Source of the DNA: Alcanivorax sp.
GTDB taxonomy: Bacteria > Pseudomonadota > Gammaproteobacteria > Pseudomonadales > Alcanivoracaceae
DNA: 64,000 nt
Reading direction: 5' to 3'
Assembly: GCF_002726155.1 (NCBI RefSeq)
Contig: NZ_PBSH01000005.1
Location: forward strand, 2,659 to 66,658
Below are positions 1 through 7,181 of this stretch, piece after piece. Numbering within the stretch: the stretch's first letter is position 1; every line of letters begins with the position of its first letter. The notes beneath the pieces are model-generated. The model saw only the letters and a program-made list of their open reading frames with translations, was not told the DNA's origin and ran no database searches. A program made the translations under genes and the position numbers.

Positions 1-142
1 CTCACCAGGCTGAACGAGCAACTGAGAATGCTGCGCCGCAGCTGTTCAAACCGTCGGACAGTCGAGCAATGCGGCATATTGCGGAATTTGTCGGCTACTC
101 CGGTTTCGAGCGGCTGACACCCGGTTCCAAAAACTCTCCTGA

Positions 143-337
143 ACGTTCTGTAACAGGTGCATTTTTCCAGCGTGGGTGCCGACCGCAATGGTGAGAGAAG
201 AACTGCACAGCGGAAAACCGGTTAGTCTGTTGAATGACTGGTTTACCACCTATGACGGCTATTACCTGTATTACCCGAGTCGCCGTCAATCATCCCCGCT
301 GTTTCGCTTGCTGGTGGATGCACTGAGGTTCAAATAG
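143..337 (+). pseudogene. Remnant of a LysR-type transcriptional regulator (C-terminal end)
   Basis: From about codon 16 this open frame reads like the last 50 residues of a LysR-family effector-binding domain: VPTAMVREEL, then LLNDWFTTYDGYYLYYPSRR and FRLLVDALRFK. The family is normally about 300 residues with an N-terminal helix-turn-helix. Here the frame closes at a TGA at 140-142, and no LysR-like sequence is visible in the 140 bases before that. It is either a decayed gene or the end of a gene disrupted near the window edge. A hairpin terminator follows 43 bases after the stop. It lies outside the left att repeat, so it may be old chromosome next to guaA or cargo of another element. The family call is fairly secure; whether it is a pseudogene depends on sequence not shown. 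Confidence 0.6.
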
Positions 338-379
338 AAAAACCGGGTAATTCCAGATAATTAATCAAAGTCCAAAAAC

Positions 380-409
380 ATACAACCCAGCAATGGCGCT
401 GGGTTGTAT
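380..409 (-). terminator. Rho-independent terminator, probably bidirectional
   Basis: A perfect 12-bp stem (380-391 with 398-409, core caacccagc/gctgggttg) encloses a 6-base loop. On the minus strand it is followed by TGTTTTTGG, a fair T-tract. It lies 50 bases beyond the left att repeat, so before integration it would have terminated guaA. It can also serve the LysR remnant on the plus strand. Confidence 0.65.
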
Positions 410-458
410 TAATGCCTGTCATTGCCAGACGTTACCAGGGAGTGCCTGTTGTTGCTGG

Positions 459-473
459 TCACTCCCACTCAAT
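459..473. repeat. attL: left attachment repeat of the guaA island
   Basis: TCACTCCCACTCAAT matches 12725-12739 (TCATTCCCACTCAAT) at 14 of 15 positions. Read on the minus strand both copies encode I-E-W-E-stop, the conserved end of GMP synthetase, so this copy is a displaced guaA 3' end. That is the usual outcome when an integrase recombines into the last codons of a gene. Confidence 0.85.
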
Positions 474-524
474 TATCAATTGGTTTATTTTTATAAATAA
501 AAACAATTACATATAATAAAAAAA

Positions 525-539
525 CCAATCAATACCATG
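525..539. repeat. 15-bp end repeat, candidate integrase arm site (left)
   Basis: CCAATCAATACCATG is repeated exactly at 12504-12518. The copies lie 52 bp inside attL and 207 bp inside attR, in AT-rich DNA where arm-type integrase sites are expected. The arm-site role is inferred from position only. Confidence 0.5.
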
Positions 540-748
540 AAAAATACCAATACCCATCCAAACAACTCACCAATTAGCCCAAAATACAACCAAAGCAAGT
601 AAGGAGCACCATTCCTGCCCCCTTCACTTCCCGACATCAGGCACACTTGCCCCTTCCCACAACAACAGCAATACCGAATCAACGTGAGGCACTCAGCGAA
701 CTGCCTGTCAGTACCCAATGCGGCATTGACATGCACACACACATGGAT

Positions 749-761
749 GACTATAAGTAGC
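749..761. promoter_or_regulatory. Candidate C-box upstream of the methyltransferase gene
   Basis: GACTATAAGTAGC occurs here, 38 bases before the methyltransferase start, and again at 3935-3947 upstream of the controller gene. The ACT-ATA-AGT core resembles the GACT/AGTC half-sites bound by restriction-modification controller proteins. Having the same box before both transcription units suggests joint control by the C protein. Confidence 0.6.
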
Positions 762-799
762 ATTACCGCTCACATAGATCCCTCAAGGCAAACAAAGAT

Positions 800-2548
800 A
801 TGGAAGCACTCCAGCCTACAAAGCGATACGAAGCCGTTACCCGAGAGAAGTCTGGCGGAGCAACCTACACACCTAAAGTTCTAGCTGACTTCGTTGCTCA
901 ACAGATCGTTGAGACAGCCAGTCAAAGGCTCCTGCGCCCATCCGAACGCCCACTCCGCATCCTGGACCCCGCAATCGGACACGGCGAACTTCTGGTTAGC
1001 CTTCTTGAACACATTCCAGACCAACCAGAGCTGGATATTCAAGTCTATGGTTTTGAAACCGATCCAGAGGCACTTCATATCGCCACAAAGCGTCTTGAAG
1101 CAAGGTTTCCGGGAGTAGCCTTTCATTTCGAGGATAGTAATTTCCTTGAATTTGCCCTTGAGAATTTCGGAGCTGACGACCAAGGCAGTCTATTCCACGC
1201 TAACACACCCGAGGCTTACGACCTCATCATCGCAAACCCCCCTTATGTCCGAACCCAGATCATGGGCACCGTCCAGGCACAGCTTCTCGCAGAGCAGTTT
1301 GGGCTCTCAGGCCGCGTTGACCTTTATTACGCATTCATTCTTGGGATGTCTCAAGTGCTGCAGCCGGAAGGTATAGCGGGGATCATTGTCTCCAATCGCT
1401 TCATGACAACCAAGTCTGGCACAGCTATCCGCCAAGCTCTTTTCGACCGTTTCAATATTCGCCACACCTGGGACTTGGGTGACACCAAACTCTTTGGTGC
1501 TGCAGTTCTTCCAGCCGTTTTACTTGTCGAAGGAAAGGAAGGACAAAAAACAGTCCCTCCCGCTTTCTCATCAATCTATCAGACCGACGCTCAAGCAACC
1601 AAGACCAGCACTAATCCCATCACGGCACTGTCCCATGAAGGCATTATCGAAGTCAGCGATGGCCGGTGCTTCCACGTTCAGCATGGAAAGCTAGACACCA
1701 ATGGAACATCTAGCGGCGTTTGGCGTATTGCTACGGACACTGCTGATGCCTGGCTGACGACAGTAGAAAATCATACCTGGGGAACGTTCCGGGATATCGG
1801 AAAAATCCGCGTCGGCGTCAAAACCTGCGCCGACAAGATTTATATCCGTAAAGATTGGGAGGATATGCCCGCAGCTGAAAGACCTGAGCTTCTCAAACCT
1901 CTAACCACCCACCACATCGCTCGCCGTTTTAAGCCTCTCATGCCTGATCGGCCAAGTCAGATTCTGTATACCCATGAGGTTGTGCAAGGCCGCCGCCGAG
2001 CCATTAACCTTGAAACGTATCCCCGCAGCAAAGACTATCTTGATAAGCATCGCCATACCCTTGAAGGGCGAAAATATGTCATTAAAGCGGGACGGGAATG
2101 GTATGAGGTCTGGGTACCCCAGGACCCGGACGCATGGAGCGAACCCAAGCTCGTTTTCCGCGATATCGCCGAAGAGCCGACCTTTTGGGTCGACCTGGAC
2201 GGCTCAGTTGTTAACGGCGATTGCTACTGGCTAATAAGCCAGAATCCCACCCAAACTGAACTGCTATGGCTTGCGGCTGCGGTCGGGAACTCTACGTTCA
2301 TCGAACGCTTCTACGATCTTCGGTTTAACAACAAGCTCTATTCCGGTCGACGTCGGTTTATCACGCAGTACGTTGAGAACTTTCCCCTGCCAGATCCAGA
2401 GACTCCCCTTAGCAAAGCCATCGTCGATAAAGCTAAATTAATATACGAAAAAACCCCATCGCCTGAAGCCGAACAGCTCCAGAAAGAGCTCAATACGATG
2501 ATTTGGGAGGCCATGACTGGCAGCGCAGCAGACCCGACTAGAGTTTGA
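800..2548 (+). CDS. Type II DNA adenine-N6 methyltransferase (Eco57I/TaqI-like)
   Basis: This 582-residue enzyme should methylate adenine in the recognition site of the partner nuclease and so protect the DNA. Residues 13-25 carry the TREKSGGATYTPK entry typical of Eco57I-type methylases. SAM-binding motif I is at about 53-65 (LRILDPAIGHGEL) and the catalytic NPPY motif at about 145 (LIIANPPYVRT). The C-terminal 300 residues resemble a TaqI-like specificity domain. It is tail-to-tail with the endonuclease gene, with 23 bases between the stops. The start at 800 has a modest upstream AAGG. A shared C-box lies just upstream. Classification as N6-adenine methylase is firm; the recognition sequence cannot be read from the sequence. 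Confidence 0.9.
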   Translation: MEALQPTKRYEAVTREKSGGATYTPKVLADFVAQQIVETASQRLLRPSERPLRILDPAIGHGELLVSLLEHIPDQPELDIQVYGFETDPEALHIATKRLEARFPGVAFHFEDSNFLEFALENFGADDQGSLFHANTPEAYDLIIANPPYVRTQIMGTVQAQLLAEQFGLSGRVDLYYAFILGMSQVLQPEGIAGIIVSNRFMTTKSGTAIRQALFDRFNIRHTWDLGDTKLFGAAVLPAVLLVEGKEGQKTVPPAFSSIYQTDAQATKTSTNPITALSHEGIIEVSDGRCFHVQHGKLDTNGTSSGVWRIATDTADAWLTTVENHTWGTFRDIGKIRVGVKTCADKIYIRKDWEDMPAAERPELLKPLTTHHIARRFKPLMPDRPSQILYTHEVVQGRRRAINLETYPRSKDYLDKHRHTLEGRKYVIKAGREWYEVWVPQDPDAWSEPKLVFRDIAEEPTFWVDLDGSVVNGDCYWLISQNPTQTELLWLAAAVGNSTFIERFYDLRFNNKLYSGRRRFITQYVENFPLPDPETPLSKAIVDKAKLIYEKTPSPEAEQLQKELNTMIWEAMTGSAADPTRV

Positions 2549-2571
2549 TATGCCTCACAGTTATAACCTCT

Positions 2572-3621
2572 TTACCCCCCAAAAAAGTCGGCAGGGAGAG
2601 GTATCTGGAGCTTCTTGTTCAGTACTTTTCCCTGGAATTGAGGAAATCGCGTAAAAAACTTTTCACCAGTGCTCAAGAATAGGTGCGTCAACGTGACCCT
2701 CTGACCATCCGTCAAGGCATAGAACAACGCATAGCGGACATCACAGTGACGGATTTGCCAACCTTCAATCTTTGGCACATCCAGAGCTTCCTCGCTATCC
2801 GGACACACCAAGCCAAGATCGATGGTTGGAGACGTTTGCAATTTCACTTCAAGAAGCTGATTTCTCACGTCAGGGAACCGCCCATCATCCCTGTAGTCAT
2901 CATAACCCAAATGCTGGCATACCAGTCTATGCAGCGCCGCACCGCGATTTCGCTCCTGATCATATCCGGAATCCGGGAAGCTCTCCCCCACAAGCCCTTC
3001 CAGTCGCTCAAAAATCTCATTAATAGGTTGCAACTGGCCTGCTCGAGGGTGACTCACCGGACTCACTGCGGCTAGATTAACGCCTTCTTGCACAAAGGGA
3101 CGCAGAAGCCCTGTATCCACGTCAGAAATCAATTCAGACTGGGCCTCACCAGGAATCAAGCGGGCTTGATACTTCTGCGTAAGCGTGCCCGTTGTATCCA
3201 GCAAAGCCAAGGAATCACCTGTGACAACTTTCACCTTTGTAATTAGGTCTCCTTCTGAAACACGAAGAATCACATAGCGCCGAGCTGGCGCAAGCTCTTC
3301 ATTCCAGACCTGGAGATTGTTTGATTTTTGAGTGTACGTGTCGAAGAACTGCCCAGGAAAGCGTGGCTGCGTTTTCCGGAAACTGGACGGCACAGGGTAA
3401 CCGAGAGCCCGGCATACATGCTCCTTCACAACTTTAGAGCGAGTTCGCAGGGGCAGACCTTCTAGCGACACACCAACCATGGAAGCGTTAAGTAGTTGCT
3501 CCAACTCAGGGGTAGGAATCCAAAGTTCCGGATCTCCGATCTCGATAGGATCGTAGATTGATAGTCCGCTCTGACGAATCGCCTCGGCATATCTCTCCGG
3601 GCTATTATCGTATATCGTCAT
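2572..3621 (-). CDS. Type II restriction endonuclease, PD-(D/E)XK fold
   Basis: The product (about 349 residues) is the likely nuclease of this system. A candidate active site in the last third reads FPDVRNQLLEVK, that is D, then E-x-K, as in PD-(D/E)XK enzymes. It follows a conserved-looking block beginning RGAALHRLVCQHLGYDDY. I chose the start at 3621 (MTIYDNSPERYAEA) over 3657 because this ATG lies inside the last codons of the controller gene, giving a 17-base overlap and translational coupling as in other C-R operons. The gene converges on the methyltransferase. The function rests on the motif and the context; I do not recognise a named isoschizomer family. Confidence 0.75.
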   Translation of the reverse strand: MTIYDNSPERYAEAIRQSGLSIYDPIEIGDPELWIPTPELEQLLNASMVGVSLEGLPLRTRSKVVKEHVCRALGYPVPSSFRKTQPRFPGQFFDTYTQKSNNLQVWNEELAPARRYVILRVSEGDLITKVKVVTGDSLALLDTTGTLTQKYQARLIPGEAQSELISDVDTGLLRPFVQEGVNLAAVSPVSHPRAGQLQPINEIFERLEGLVGESFPDSGYDQERNRGAALHRLVCQHLGYDDYRDDGRFPDVRNQLLEVKLQTSPTIDLGLVCPDSEEALDVPKIEGWQIRHCDVRYALFYALTDGQRVTLTHLFLSTGEKFFTRFPQFQGKVLNKKLQIPLPADFFGG

Positions 3622-3877
3622 CTTCAAATGCTCTCTTGGTAAGGAGTTCCGGAACACTCACACCAAGAGCAGAGGCCAAGGTCTCCAATGAGCTGAGGGT
3701 AACATTGCGCTCCCCCCTCTCTACCGAACCCACATAGGTCCGGTGTAGGTCGCACATATCGGCGAGCTCTTCCTGAGAAAGGTGTTTGGATTTTCTATAG
3801 GCACGGAGGTTATCCGCAAGAATATCCATCAACTCTCGGCTAGGCTTTCTAAGCTGCCTTTCGCTCATATGCCCCAA
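3605..3877 (-). CDS. Restriction-modification controller protein (XRE family)
   Basis: This 90-residue protein consists of one helix-turn-helix domain: NLRAYRKSKHLSQEELADMCDLHRTYVGSVERGERN matches the XRE/C-protein pattern, and the size fits C proteins (about 80-100 residues). Such proteins bind C-boxes, activate their own operon and the endonuclease, and often repress the methylase, so that protection precedes cutting when the system enters a new cell. The gene overlaps the start of the endonuclease gene, and a candidate C-box lies 58 bases upstream. The HTH call is secure; the controller role rests on context. Confidence 0.85.
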   Translation of the reverse strand: MGHMSERQLRKPSRELMDILADNLRAYRKSKHLSQEELADMCDLHRTYVGSVERGERNVTLSSLETLASALGVSVPELLTKRAFEDDDIR

Positions 3878-3925
3878 CTAGTGTGAATACTTGTGTCGAG
3901 ACAGCTTCCGAGAAATGATGCCTTT

Positions 3926-3947
3926 GAGTCTACAGACTATAAGTAGC
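3926..3947 (-). promoter_or_regulatory. Candidate C-box region of the C-R operon
   Basis: GAGTCTACAGACTATAAGTA (3926-3945) contains two overlapping GACT/AGTC-type half-site pairs. The part GACTATAAGTAGC (3935-3947) is identical to 749-761 before the methyltransferase gene. This is the expected autoregulatory operator of the controller protein. Confidence 0.6.
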
Positions 3948-3986
3948 CAGGCTTATCAATGCTGGCGGGGATGGAATTTGGAAAAC

Positions 3987-3999
3987 TTTAGCGGCTAAA
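3987..3999. promoter_or_regulatory. KorB operator (IncP O_B), copy 1
   Basis: TTTAGCGGCTAAA is a perfect match to the 13-bp palindrome TTTAGCSGCTAAA bound by KorB, the global ParB-type regulator of IncP plasmids. It overlaps the stop codon of the hypothetical gene that ends the trb-side operon and marks the border with the restriction module. Confidence 0.75.
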
Positions 4000-4363
4000 G
4001 CCCTACAGGTTTACCCACGGGCACCCACTCATATACACCCTCCCCGTCGTCTCGGACTTCGACCTTGAACACTCCTCCTTGACTATCCACGGCGTGAGTT
4101 CCTGGTCGTTCATAGCGGGCATCACCCAGCTGACTCCTCCAGCCAAACCCCTTGCCTCTCCAGATCAGCACAATTCCACCCTGACAATCCGGGCGCTGTT
4201 CTCGGTAGCTCGCAGCCGCAAGGCGCTGAATTTCTATACGAACCCACTTTCCATCCCGCTCCATCTCCTGGCGCAAATCATCTATTTCTTCCTGCGTTAG
4301 GAGATTTCGTCCGTACTGCCGCTTACTCAATCGCTCAATTTCTTCCTCTGTAAGTTTCCCCAT
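3995..4363 (-). CDS. Hypothetical protein, island operon end
   Basis: A 122-residue protein with an acidic/basic helical N-terminus (MGKLTEEEIERLSKRQYG, then QEEIDDLRQEME) and a Trp/Gly-rich C-terminal half. I do not recognise the family. The start at 4363 is chosen because GGAGG lies 9 bases upstream; a longer frame to 4465 has no comparable site. It has no signal peptide or membrane segment. It is the last gene of the leftward run trbJ-trbK-trbL-4501-this gene, so it may belong to the transfer module. Its stop codon lies in a KorB operator. Confidence 0.55.
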   Translation of the reverse strand: MGKLTEEEIERLSKRQYGRNLLTQEEIDDLRQEMERDGKWVRIEIQRLAAASYREQRPDCQGGIVLIWRGKGFGWRSQLGDARYERPGTHAVDSQGGVFKVEVRDDGEGVYEWVPVGKPVGL

Positions 4364-4500
4364 TCGAACAAACCTCCAATCAACCAATGCACTTTGTAGC
4401 ATATAAGCTAAATACTTGAGAATCAGAGCAATGGGGGCTCCCTGCTCCTGTAAGCGGAGCCCCACCCCATCAACCGATGGGACAAGCGTCTGTGATTACT

Positions 4501-4749
4501 TCACCGATAAGCGATCTCGGGCTCTGCCATCAATTTCCGCCTAACAAAAACAGCCGCGCCGTGAAAATCAGCCCTGGATGCTAAGCCTGTGCCAGCCTGG
4601 TAATTCACCACCATGCACGCCTCGATGATTGCCAGGGCCAGAGCGCCGATCTCTTGGGCATCTTCCTGTTCGAGATAGTCCATTGCAGCAAAGGCTTTCG
4701 CCGCCTGGTGCACGGCATGGTTAAATTCGATAGCCTTCCTCTTTCTCAT
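4501..4749 (-). CDS. Hypothetical protein, 82 residues
   Basis: A small, probably helical protein (AVHQAAKAFAAMDYLEQEDA, then ALALAIIEACMVVNY) without recognisable family. GAGG six bases before the ATG supports the start. It lies 138 bases after the next gene to the left starts and 67 bases downstream of trbL, with a strong hairpin between it and trbL. It may be an accessory of the trb operon; no function is proposed. Confidence 0.5.
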   Translation of the reverse strand: MRKRKAIEFNHAVHQAAKAFAAMDYLEQEDAQEIGALALAIIEACMVVNYQAGTGLASRADFHGAAVFVRRKLMAEPEIAYR

Positions 4750-4779
4750 AATTCACCTCTTGGCAGGTGGGTTAGGAGA

Positions 4780-4810
4780 GTGCCGACCGGCGCGCCATGC
4801 CGGTCGGCAC
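4780..4810. other. Strong intergenic hairpin after trbL
   Basis: A perfect 12-bp inverted repeat (4780-4791 with 4799-4810, gtgccgaccggc) has a 7-base loop. There is no T-tract on either strand, so it may protect or attenuate the mRNA rather than terminate it. Confidence 0.5.
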
Positions 4811-4816
4811 ACTTGC

Positions 4817-6073
4817 TTACTCGTCGTCTTCGGGCTTCTTGTCTTCAAACTGGGCCTTGATGGCATCTGCCACCCTGCCCCCTGCCGTTTTAGAAATAGC
4901 TGCCTGTCGGTTTTCAGACCTGACTTGGCTTATGCCTTGTCTCAAATGCCCAGCAGCACTAGCAGCGGTTCCTATCCCCTGATTCATCTTTTCGGAAAAG
5001 GTAGATTGCTTGCTACCCATAGCCGGAGCAGCGCTTTGGGTCTTGGTAATTTGGTCTGTCTGAGCTGCTGCAACCGCTGCTTTTATTGCACTGCCAGCTC
5101 CCGACGCACCTCTTGATGTTGCCATTGCTCCCCTAACCGCAAGCCCCGCACCGCCTGCCGCCATAGCCCCTGCGCCCACAGCAGCTCCAACAAGCGTACC
5201 AGCGCCAAACGAGCTACCGGCAGCACCTGCGGAACCTCCACCGGGAATCAGACCTGCAATCACGTTGGGAACGGTATTGATCAGGATTACCAGCACCAGG
5301 CACACAACAAAGACCACCATCAGCTCAGTGATGGTGGCGTTCTCTGAAAGACTATGGTGGTAGCCGTCCAGGATGGAGACGCCGATACCAATCATTAGGG
5401 TCATGGCCATCAGCTTTAAACCAATGCCGATTACTGCCCGAAAGTAATTAAGAGCAATGTCGCTAGTCCACTTCGAGCCACCAAATCCAAGTACAAAAAT
5501 GCCGGCATACGCCAGGATGTAAGCAGTGAGCATGGCCAACAGTACATTAGCTGCGACCACCGCCAGACACGCCAGAATGGCAAGCGTAATCAAAAATATG
5601 GACAGGTTGTCGATGGGACTACTCCACTCGTAGCTTTTACCGGCCTTCGCCAGGATGTCGAAAGCAATATCAATCGGCGTTGAAGGTGATAAGCTGCGCC
5701 CCATGCCCGATGCCTCCCCTCCGACAATAGAGAGTGATCGAATAATAGCCATCGCCATATCCGGGCCGTTACTCAAAAGCCAGTAAAAAAAGCCGGTAAA
5801 AATTGTGAACCGAATAAACTCAGAGAAGAACTCACCAAGGTCAGCCTGGCGTAAGGCCATAAAACCAAACGTCCACACCATCGAGATAACGGCTAGCGTC
5901 CAGAACAACCATTCCGCATAGCCAGTAATAACACTTCCCCAGGTGGCACTGGCCTCTAGGTACCTTGCCGCGACCTCGTTAAGGACCCCTTCTTTTTCAA
6001 CCGCAGCAAAGGAAGATTGAGACAGGAGTAACGGTGGTCCTGCAATTAGCATCCTTGAGAGCATTGCTTTCAT
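4817..6073 (-). CDS. trbL: P-type conjugative transfer protein TrbL (VirB6-like)
   Basis: TrbL is the polytopic inner-membrane channel component of IncP-type mating-pair formation systems. The 418-residue product has a possible signal sequence (residues 1-23, ending SSFAA). About six hydrophobic segments follow between residues 50 and 275. A Gly/Ala/Ser-rich tail starts with IAGLIPGGG and ends in a charged stretch (FEDKKPEDDE). This layout is typical of TrbL/VirB6. The start codon overlaps the trbK stop (ATGA), so the two are translationally coupled. The length is slightly below RP4 TrbL. No TrbE, TrbF, TrbG or TrbI accompanies it, so it cannot build a pilus alone. Confidence 0.9.
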   Translation of the reverse strand: MKAMLSRMLIAGPPLLLSQSSFAAVEKEGVLNEVAARYLEASATWGSVITGYAEWLFWTLAVISMVWTFGFMALRQADLGEFFSEFIRFTIFTGFFYWLLSNGPDMAMAIIRSLSIVGGEASGMGRSLSPSTPIDIAFDILAKAGKSYEWSSPIDNLSIFLITLAILACLAVVAANVLLAMLTAYILAYAGIFVLGFGGSKWTSDIALNYFRAVIGIGLKLMAMTLMIGIGVSILDGYHHSLSENATITELMVVFVVCLVLVILINTVPNVIAGLIPGGGSAGAAGSSFGAGTLVGAAVGAGAMAAGGAGLAVRGAMATSRGASGAGSAIKAAVAAAQTDQITKTQSAAPAMGSKQSTFSEKMNQGIGTAASAAGHLRQGISQVRSENRQAAISKTAGGRVADAIKAQFEDKKPEDDE

Positions 6074-6219
6074 GGTTGAAACTCCTTGCTCTTTGAGCGA
6101 TCTACCGGGTCAGAAATACCCTCCCAAACGTCATTTTCCTTCTGGTTCTCATTGTCATCACCACAACCCGAAACCAGACTCATCAAGCACAAGAGGGCCA
6201 CCTTCAGCAAAATCTTCAT
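6070..6219 (-). CDS. trbK: TrbK-like entry-exclusion lipoprotein
   Basis: This 49-residue gene, shorter than usual gene-finder limits, lies exactly where RP4 has trbK. Its start overlaps the trbJ stop and its stop overlaps the trbL start, both as ATGA. The product is a lipoprotein: MKILLKVALLCLMSLVSGC ends in a clear lipobox with Cys19, followed by Gly-Asp-Asp and a short charged tail. In RP4, TrbK acts in the recipient envelope to exclude incoming related plasmids. The C-terminal DRSKSKEFQP nearly repeats the C-terminus of the preceding trbJ (DRSKSQEFKP). The identification rests on position, size and lipobox, not on overall similarity. Confidence 0.75.
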   Translation of the reverse strand: MKILLKVALLCLMSLVSGCGDDNENQKENDVWEGISDPVDRSKSKEFQP

Positions 6220-7016
6220 GGTTTAAACTCCTGGCTTTTCGAACGGTCTGTTGGCGTAGTCATGCCTTCGTAGAGGTGATGCCGAGCGGCGGTTTCTTGC
6301 GCCTCCCTGTCGGCCTCTGCCTGCATCCGGGCCACCATTGCTGTTTGTTGGGCAGCGAGCATTCCACGGATCTGTAATAGCTGATTAGCTTGCTGGCTGG
6401 CGAACTGGTTAGCGAAGCCCAATGCCTGCATTTGGCCATCAGCGCCCTGGGCACTGCTCTGCAGCTTCTCCAGGCGGCGGGCATCATTACGCAAGGCCTC
6501 CTGTTGCTGATCCAGTCCTTTTAGCATTGCGTCATTAGCTTGCTTCTGCCCCTGGCTGGCCAAGCCTCGGTTACGCTCCATCATCGCCTGTTCTTGTTCG
6601 GAACAGCCCTCAGCAGTGAAACAGGGAGAATTGCCGTAATAGTCCACGTCCTGATAGACCGACATGAACTCATCAAGGCTGCCCAACTGCTGTTTGTAAC
6701 GCTCTAAAGCATCCGTTGCGCCAAGCAAATCGGCCACAGTTCCCTGAGCCTGATCCCACAAATAGACATCCGGCCCGGCGGTGTTTTGCAACTGGTTCTC
6801 GTATTGCTGGATTTGCGTCTGATACTGCTCAATCTGCTGCAAGGTCTGCGAAACAGATTCCATGGCGTTAATCGTGGTTTGAATGACGTTGGTAGCGTCA
6901 AAGGTAGGAATGCCGGCTAGGGCCGGTGACGAAAAACTGCCGCTGATCAGAGCCAGAGTGAGGGCGACTTTAGCCGCTAAAGTTTTTATCGGCTTATTTT
7001 GCTTCCTTGATTCCAT
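6216..7016 (-). CDS. trbJ: P-type conjugative transfer protein TrbJ (VirB5-like)
   Basis: TrbJ is a periplasmic/surface protein of the IncP transfer apparatus and, with TrbK, contributes to entry exclusion in RK2. The 266-residue product starts MESRKQNKPIKTLAAKVALT with a signal peptide cleaved near SSPALA-GIP. The mature part is helical and Gln-rich (VSQTLQQIEQYQTQIQQYENQL), the usual TrbJ signature, followed by long coiled-coil-like Gln/Ala segments. The start at 7016 has GGAGG seven bases upstream; the longer frame to 7094 runs through a repeated control region and is rejected. A KorB operator lies within codons 11-16, and another lies 150 bases upstream. Confidence 0.88.
   Translation of the reverse strand: MESRKQNKPIKTLAAKVALTLALISGSFSSPALAGIPTFDATNVIQTTINAMESVSQTLQQIEQYQTQIQQYENQLQNTAGPDVYLWDQAQGTVADLLGATDALERYKQQLGSLDEFMSVYQDVDYYGNSPCFTAEGCSEQEQAMMERNRGLASQGQKQANDAMLKGLDQQQEALRNDARRLEKLQSSAQGADGQMQALGFANQFASQQANQLLQIRGMLAAQQTAMVARMQAEADREAQETAARHHLYEGMTTPTDRSKSQEFKP
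6969..6981. promoter_or_regulatory. KorB operator (IncP O_B), copy 2, inside trbJ
   Basis: TTTAGCCGCTAAA, a perfect O_B palindrome, encodes the Leu-Ala-Ala-Lys of the TrbJ signal peptide on the minus strand. KorB sites inside coding sequence also occur on IncP plasmids. Confidence 0.75.
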
Positions 7017-7030
7017 TCTTTTCCTCCAAT

Positions 7031-7104
7031 TGTTCTTGAAGGCTTTATGGTGCCCAGCAGTTCCATCTACTGTAGACAGAATGATTGGAGGCATTGGTTG
7101 TCAA
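7031..7104. repeat. Control-region repeat, copy A (upstream of trbJ)
   Basis: About 63 of 74 bases match 9827-9900. Each copy begins 15-16 bases upstream of a start codon (trbJ, alpA-like gene). The shared core includes GGCTTTATGGTGCCCAGCAG and GTAGACAGAATGATTGGA. It probably carries a shared promoter/operator. The outer edge of this copy contains the inverted repeat GCATTG-n5-CAATGC. Confidence 0.8.
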
Positions 7105-7167
7105 TGCTGACCAACGCTGCCTTTGGCCATCTGGCTTATGGAGGACGATTGGTAATCATCGGAAACC

Positions 7168-7180
7168 TTTAGCGGCTAAA
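7168..7180. promoter_or_regulatory. KorB operator (IncP O_B), copy 3, upstream of trbJ
   Basis: TTTAGCGGCTAAA lies 152 bases before the trbJ start, in the range of class II KorB operators, which act from 80-190 bp away. It immediately follows the 3' end of the broken traJ. Confidence 0.75.
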
Positions 7181-7181
7181 A

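Larger units (their letters stand above)
474..799. other. Left end of the island, no convincing gene
   Basis: This AT-rich stretch contains a 15-bp sequence (525-539) repeated at the other end of the island, a GTCAGTACC motif (707-715) also found at 12706-12714, and the C-box of the methyltransferase gene. These look like integrase arm-type and regulatory sites. A 90-codon minus-strand frame at 491-763 is low-complexity and is not accepted as a gene. Confidence 0.5.

Noticed and set aside
491..763. 90-codon minus-strand frame at the left end of the island
   Set aside because: Low-complexity, Cys/Phe-rich, no ribosome site, and it overlaps probable integrase arm sites and the methylase C-box.
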